This document shows, in pieces, positions 6,981-7,358 of a stretch of 7,358 bases of DNA. Under the pieces are notes generated by a model, which saw only the letters and a list, made by a program, of their open reading frames with translations, searched no databases and had not been told where the DNA came from. The DNA is from Gammaproteobacteria bacterium (GTDB lineage Bacteria > Pseudomonadota > Gammaproteobacteria > UBA6429 > Thiohalophilaceae), in NCBI GenBank assembly GCA_024639445.1, contig JAHEIJ010000105.1:1-7358 (forward strand). Reading direction: 5' to 3'. The first letter of the stretch is position 1; each line of letters opens with the position of its first letter. Both the position numbers and the translations under genes were made by a program.

Positions 6981-6987
6981 ACCTCCT
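6981..6987 (-). promoter_or_regulatory. Strong ribosome binding site of the DsrE-like lipoprotein gene
   Basis: The minus strand reads AGGAGGT here, an excellent Shine-Dalgarno match. It is six bases from the ATG at 6974 and three from the in-frame GTG at 6977, so it decides the start in favour of the ATG. It is the clearest ribosome binding site in front of any gene in the window. Confidence 0.85.
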
Positions 6988-7036
6988 AGAACCTTTACAA
7001 ATGAGCATCTAATTAATAGAGCATTGTTGAATTAAC

Positions 7037-7061
7037 AAAAAAAGGGGGCAATGCCCCCTTT
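7037..7061 (-). terminator. Rho-independent terminator of the lysine-rich repeat gene
   Basis: A 9-bp stem, AAAGGGGGC (7041-7049) with GCCCCCTTT (7053-7061), closes on a three-base loop. On the minus strand it is followed by a run of seven T's (plus-strand A's at 7037-7043, overlapping the stem base). It lies 12 bases after the stop codon of the minus-strand lysine-rich gene, which supports that open frame being a real transcribed gene. It also insulates the DsrE-like gene from read-through. Confidence 0.9.
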
Positions 7062-7072
7062 CTTGTCACTAC

Positions 7073-7358
7073 TTAGCGTCGCCGCGCCTTTTTCTTGGCC
7101 TTCTTCTTGGCGACTTTCTTTTTCGCCTTCTTCTTGGTCTTTTTCTTCGCTACCTTTTTCTTGGCCTTTTTCTTGGCGACTTTCTTTTTCGCCTTCTTCT
7201 TGGCTTTTTTCTTCGCTACCTTTTTCTTGGCCTTCTTCTTGGCTTTTTTCTTCGCTACCTTTTTCTTGGCCTTTTTCTTGGCGACTTTCTTTTTCGCCTT
7301 CTTCTTGGCTTTTTTCTTGGCCTTTTTCTTGGCGACTTTCTTTTTCGCCTTCTTCTTG
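7073..7358 (-). CDS. Lysine-rich KKKA/KKKVA repeat protein, N-terminus outside the window
   Basis: The minus-strand frame ending in TAA (7075-7073) stays open to the right edge, giving 94 complete codons of the C-terminal part. Composition is extreme: 63 Lys, 20 Ala, 7 Val, 3 Arg and 1 Thr. It consists of 21 KKK blocks separated by A or VA (once by T) and ends in A-RRR. Such tails occur in bacterial histone H1-like and AlgP/HctB-type DNA-binding proteins, where alternating Lys and Ala neutralise DNA. Nucleic-acid binding is therefore the likely role, by inference from composition alone. The missing N-terminus could hold a folded domain or more repeat. The frame is supported by the strong terminator just downstream and by the absence of stops or frame breaks despite the repeats. 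It could equally be a basic tail of another protein. Confidence 0.75.
   Translation of the reverse strand, partial: KKKAKKKVAKKKAKKKAKKKAKKKVAKKKAKKKVAKKKAKKKAKKKVAKKKAKKKAKKKVAKKKAKKKVAKKKTKKKAKKKVAKKKAKKKARRR
7088..7358 (-). repeat. In-frame tandem repeat array encoding KKKA / KKKVA units
   Basis: The DNA is built from 12-base (KKKA) and 15-base (KKKVA) units. Longer identical blocks recur: one 31-base block starts at 7107, 7173 and 7278, and again at 7329, where the window edge cuts it. The offsets (66, 105 and 51 bases) are all multiples of three, so the frame is kept. Higher-order duplication of multi-unit blocks is evident. Such an array is prone to copy-number change and to assembly collapse. 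Confidence 0.92.

Noticed and set aside
7088..7358. Plus-strand reading of the repeat as a Leu/Phe-rich membrane protein or a non-coding low-complexity tract
   Set aside because: The minus-strand frame ends in a stop followed 12 bases later by a strong minus-strand terminator, and all repeat offsets keep that frame.
7088..7358. CRISPR array or iteron-type origin
   Set aside because: There are no unique spacers, and the repeats are in-frame lysine codons with unit length a multiple of three.

Overview
The window reads as ordinary chromosomal DNA from a proteobacterium, most likely a gammaproteobacterium. It carries Mpl-type peptidoglycan recycling, UbiX for ubiquinone synthesis, a full-length RNase D with an HRDC domain, a ClsB-like cardiolipin synthase and a lipobox lipoprotein, all on DNA of roughly even base composition. 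I cannot name a genus. No RNA gene, mobile element, CRISPR array or phage gene was recognised.

Layout, left to right. Bases 1-110 form a near-perfect fold-back palindrome fused to the 3' part of a PAP2/LssY-type membrane phosphatase gene (about 51-821, + strand). A convergent minus-strand cluster follows. In transcription order it holds a 171-residue membrane protein of unknown function (3993-3478), mpl (3476-2112), ubiX (2081-1458) and a LON-domain protein (1438-854). A 123-base divergent intergenic region (3994-4116) separates this cluster from a plus-strand pair, rnd (4117-5295) and a phospholipase-D-fold cardiolipin synthase (5301-6488). That pair ends in a hairpin shared with a convergent minus-strand gene for a DsrE-like lipoprotein (6974-6543). 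Another hairpin (7041-7061) ends the last gene, a minus-strand, extremely lysine-rich repeat protein (stop codon at 7073-7075) that runs off the right edge.

How the genes fit together. Several act on the envelope: Mpl recycles murein tripeptide, the PLD enzyme makes phospholipid, the PAP2/LssY protein is a lipid-phosphatase-like membrane protein, and the DsrE-like protein is predicted to be anchored to the outer membrane. UbiX supplies prenylated FMN for quinone synthesis. RNase D trims RNA. The links are mainly operon proximity, not one pathway.

The two edges are the most unusual parts. The left edge looks like an amplification or assembly chimera, and its junction falls on the expected catalytic histidine codon of the PAP2 domain. 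The right edge is a KKKA/KKKVA repeat in which 63 of 94 visible residues are lysine. Both are plausible contig break points. I found no convincing new multi-gene system. The lysine-repeat protein and the exported DsrE-like lipoprotein deserve the most follow-up.
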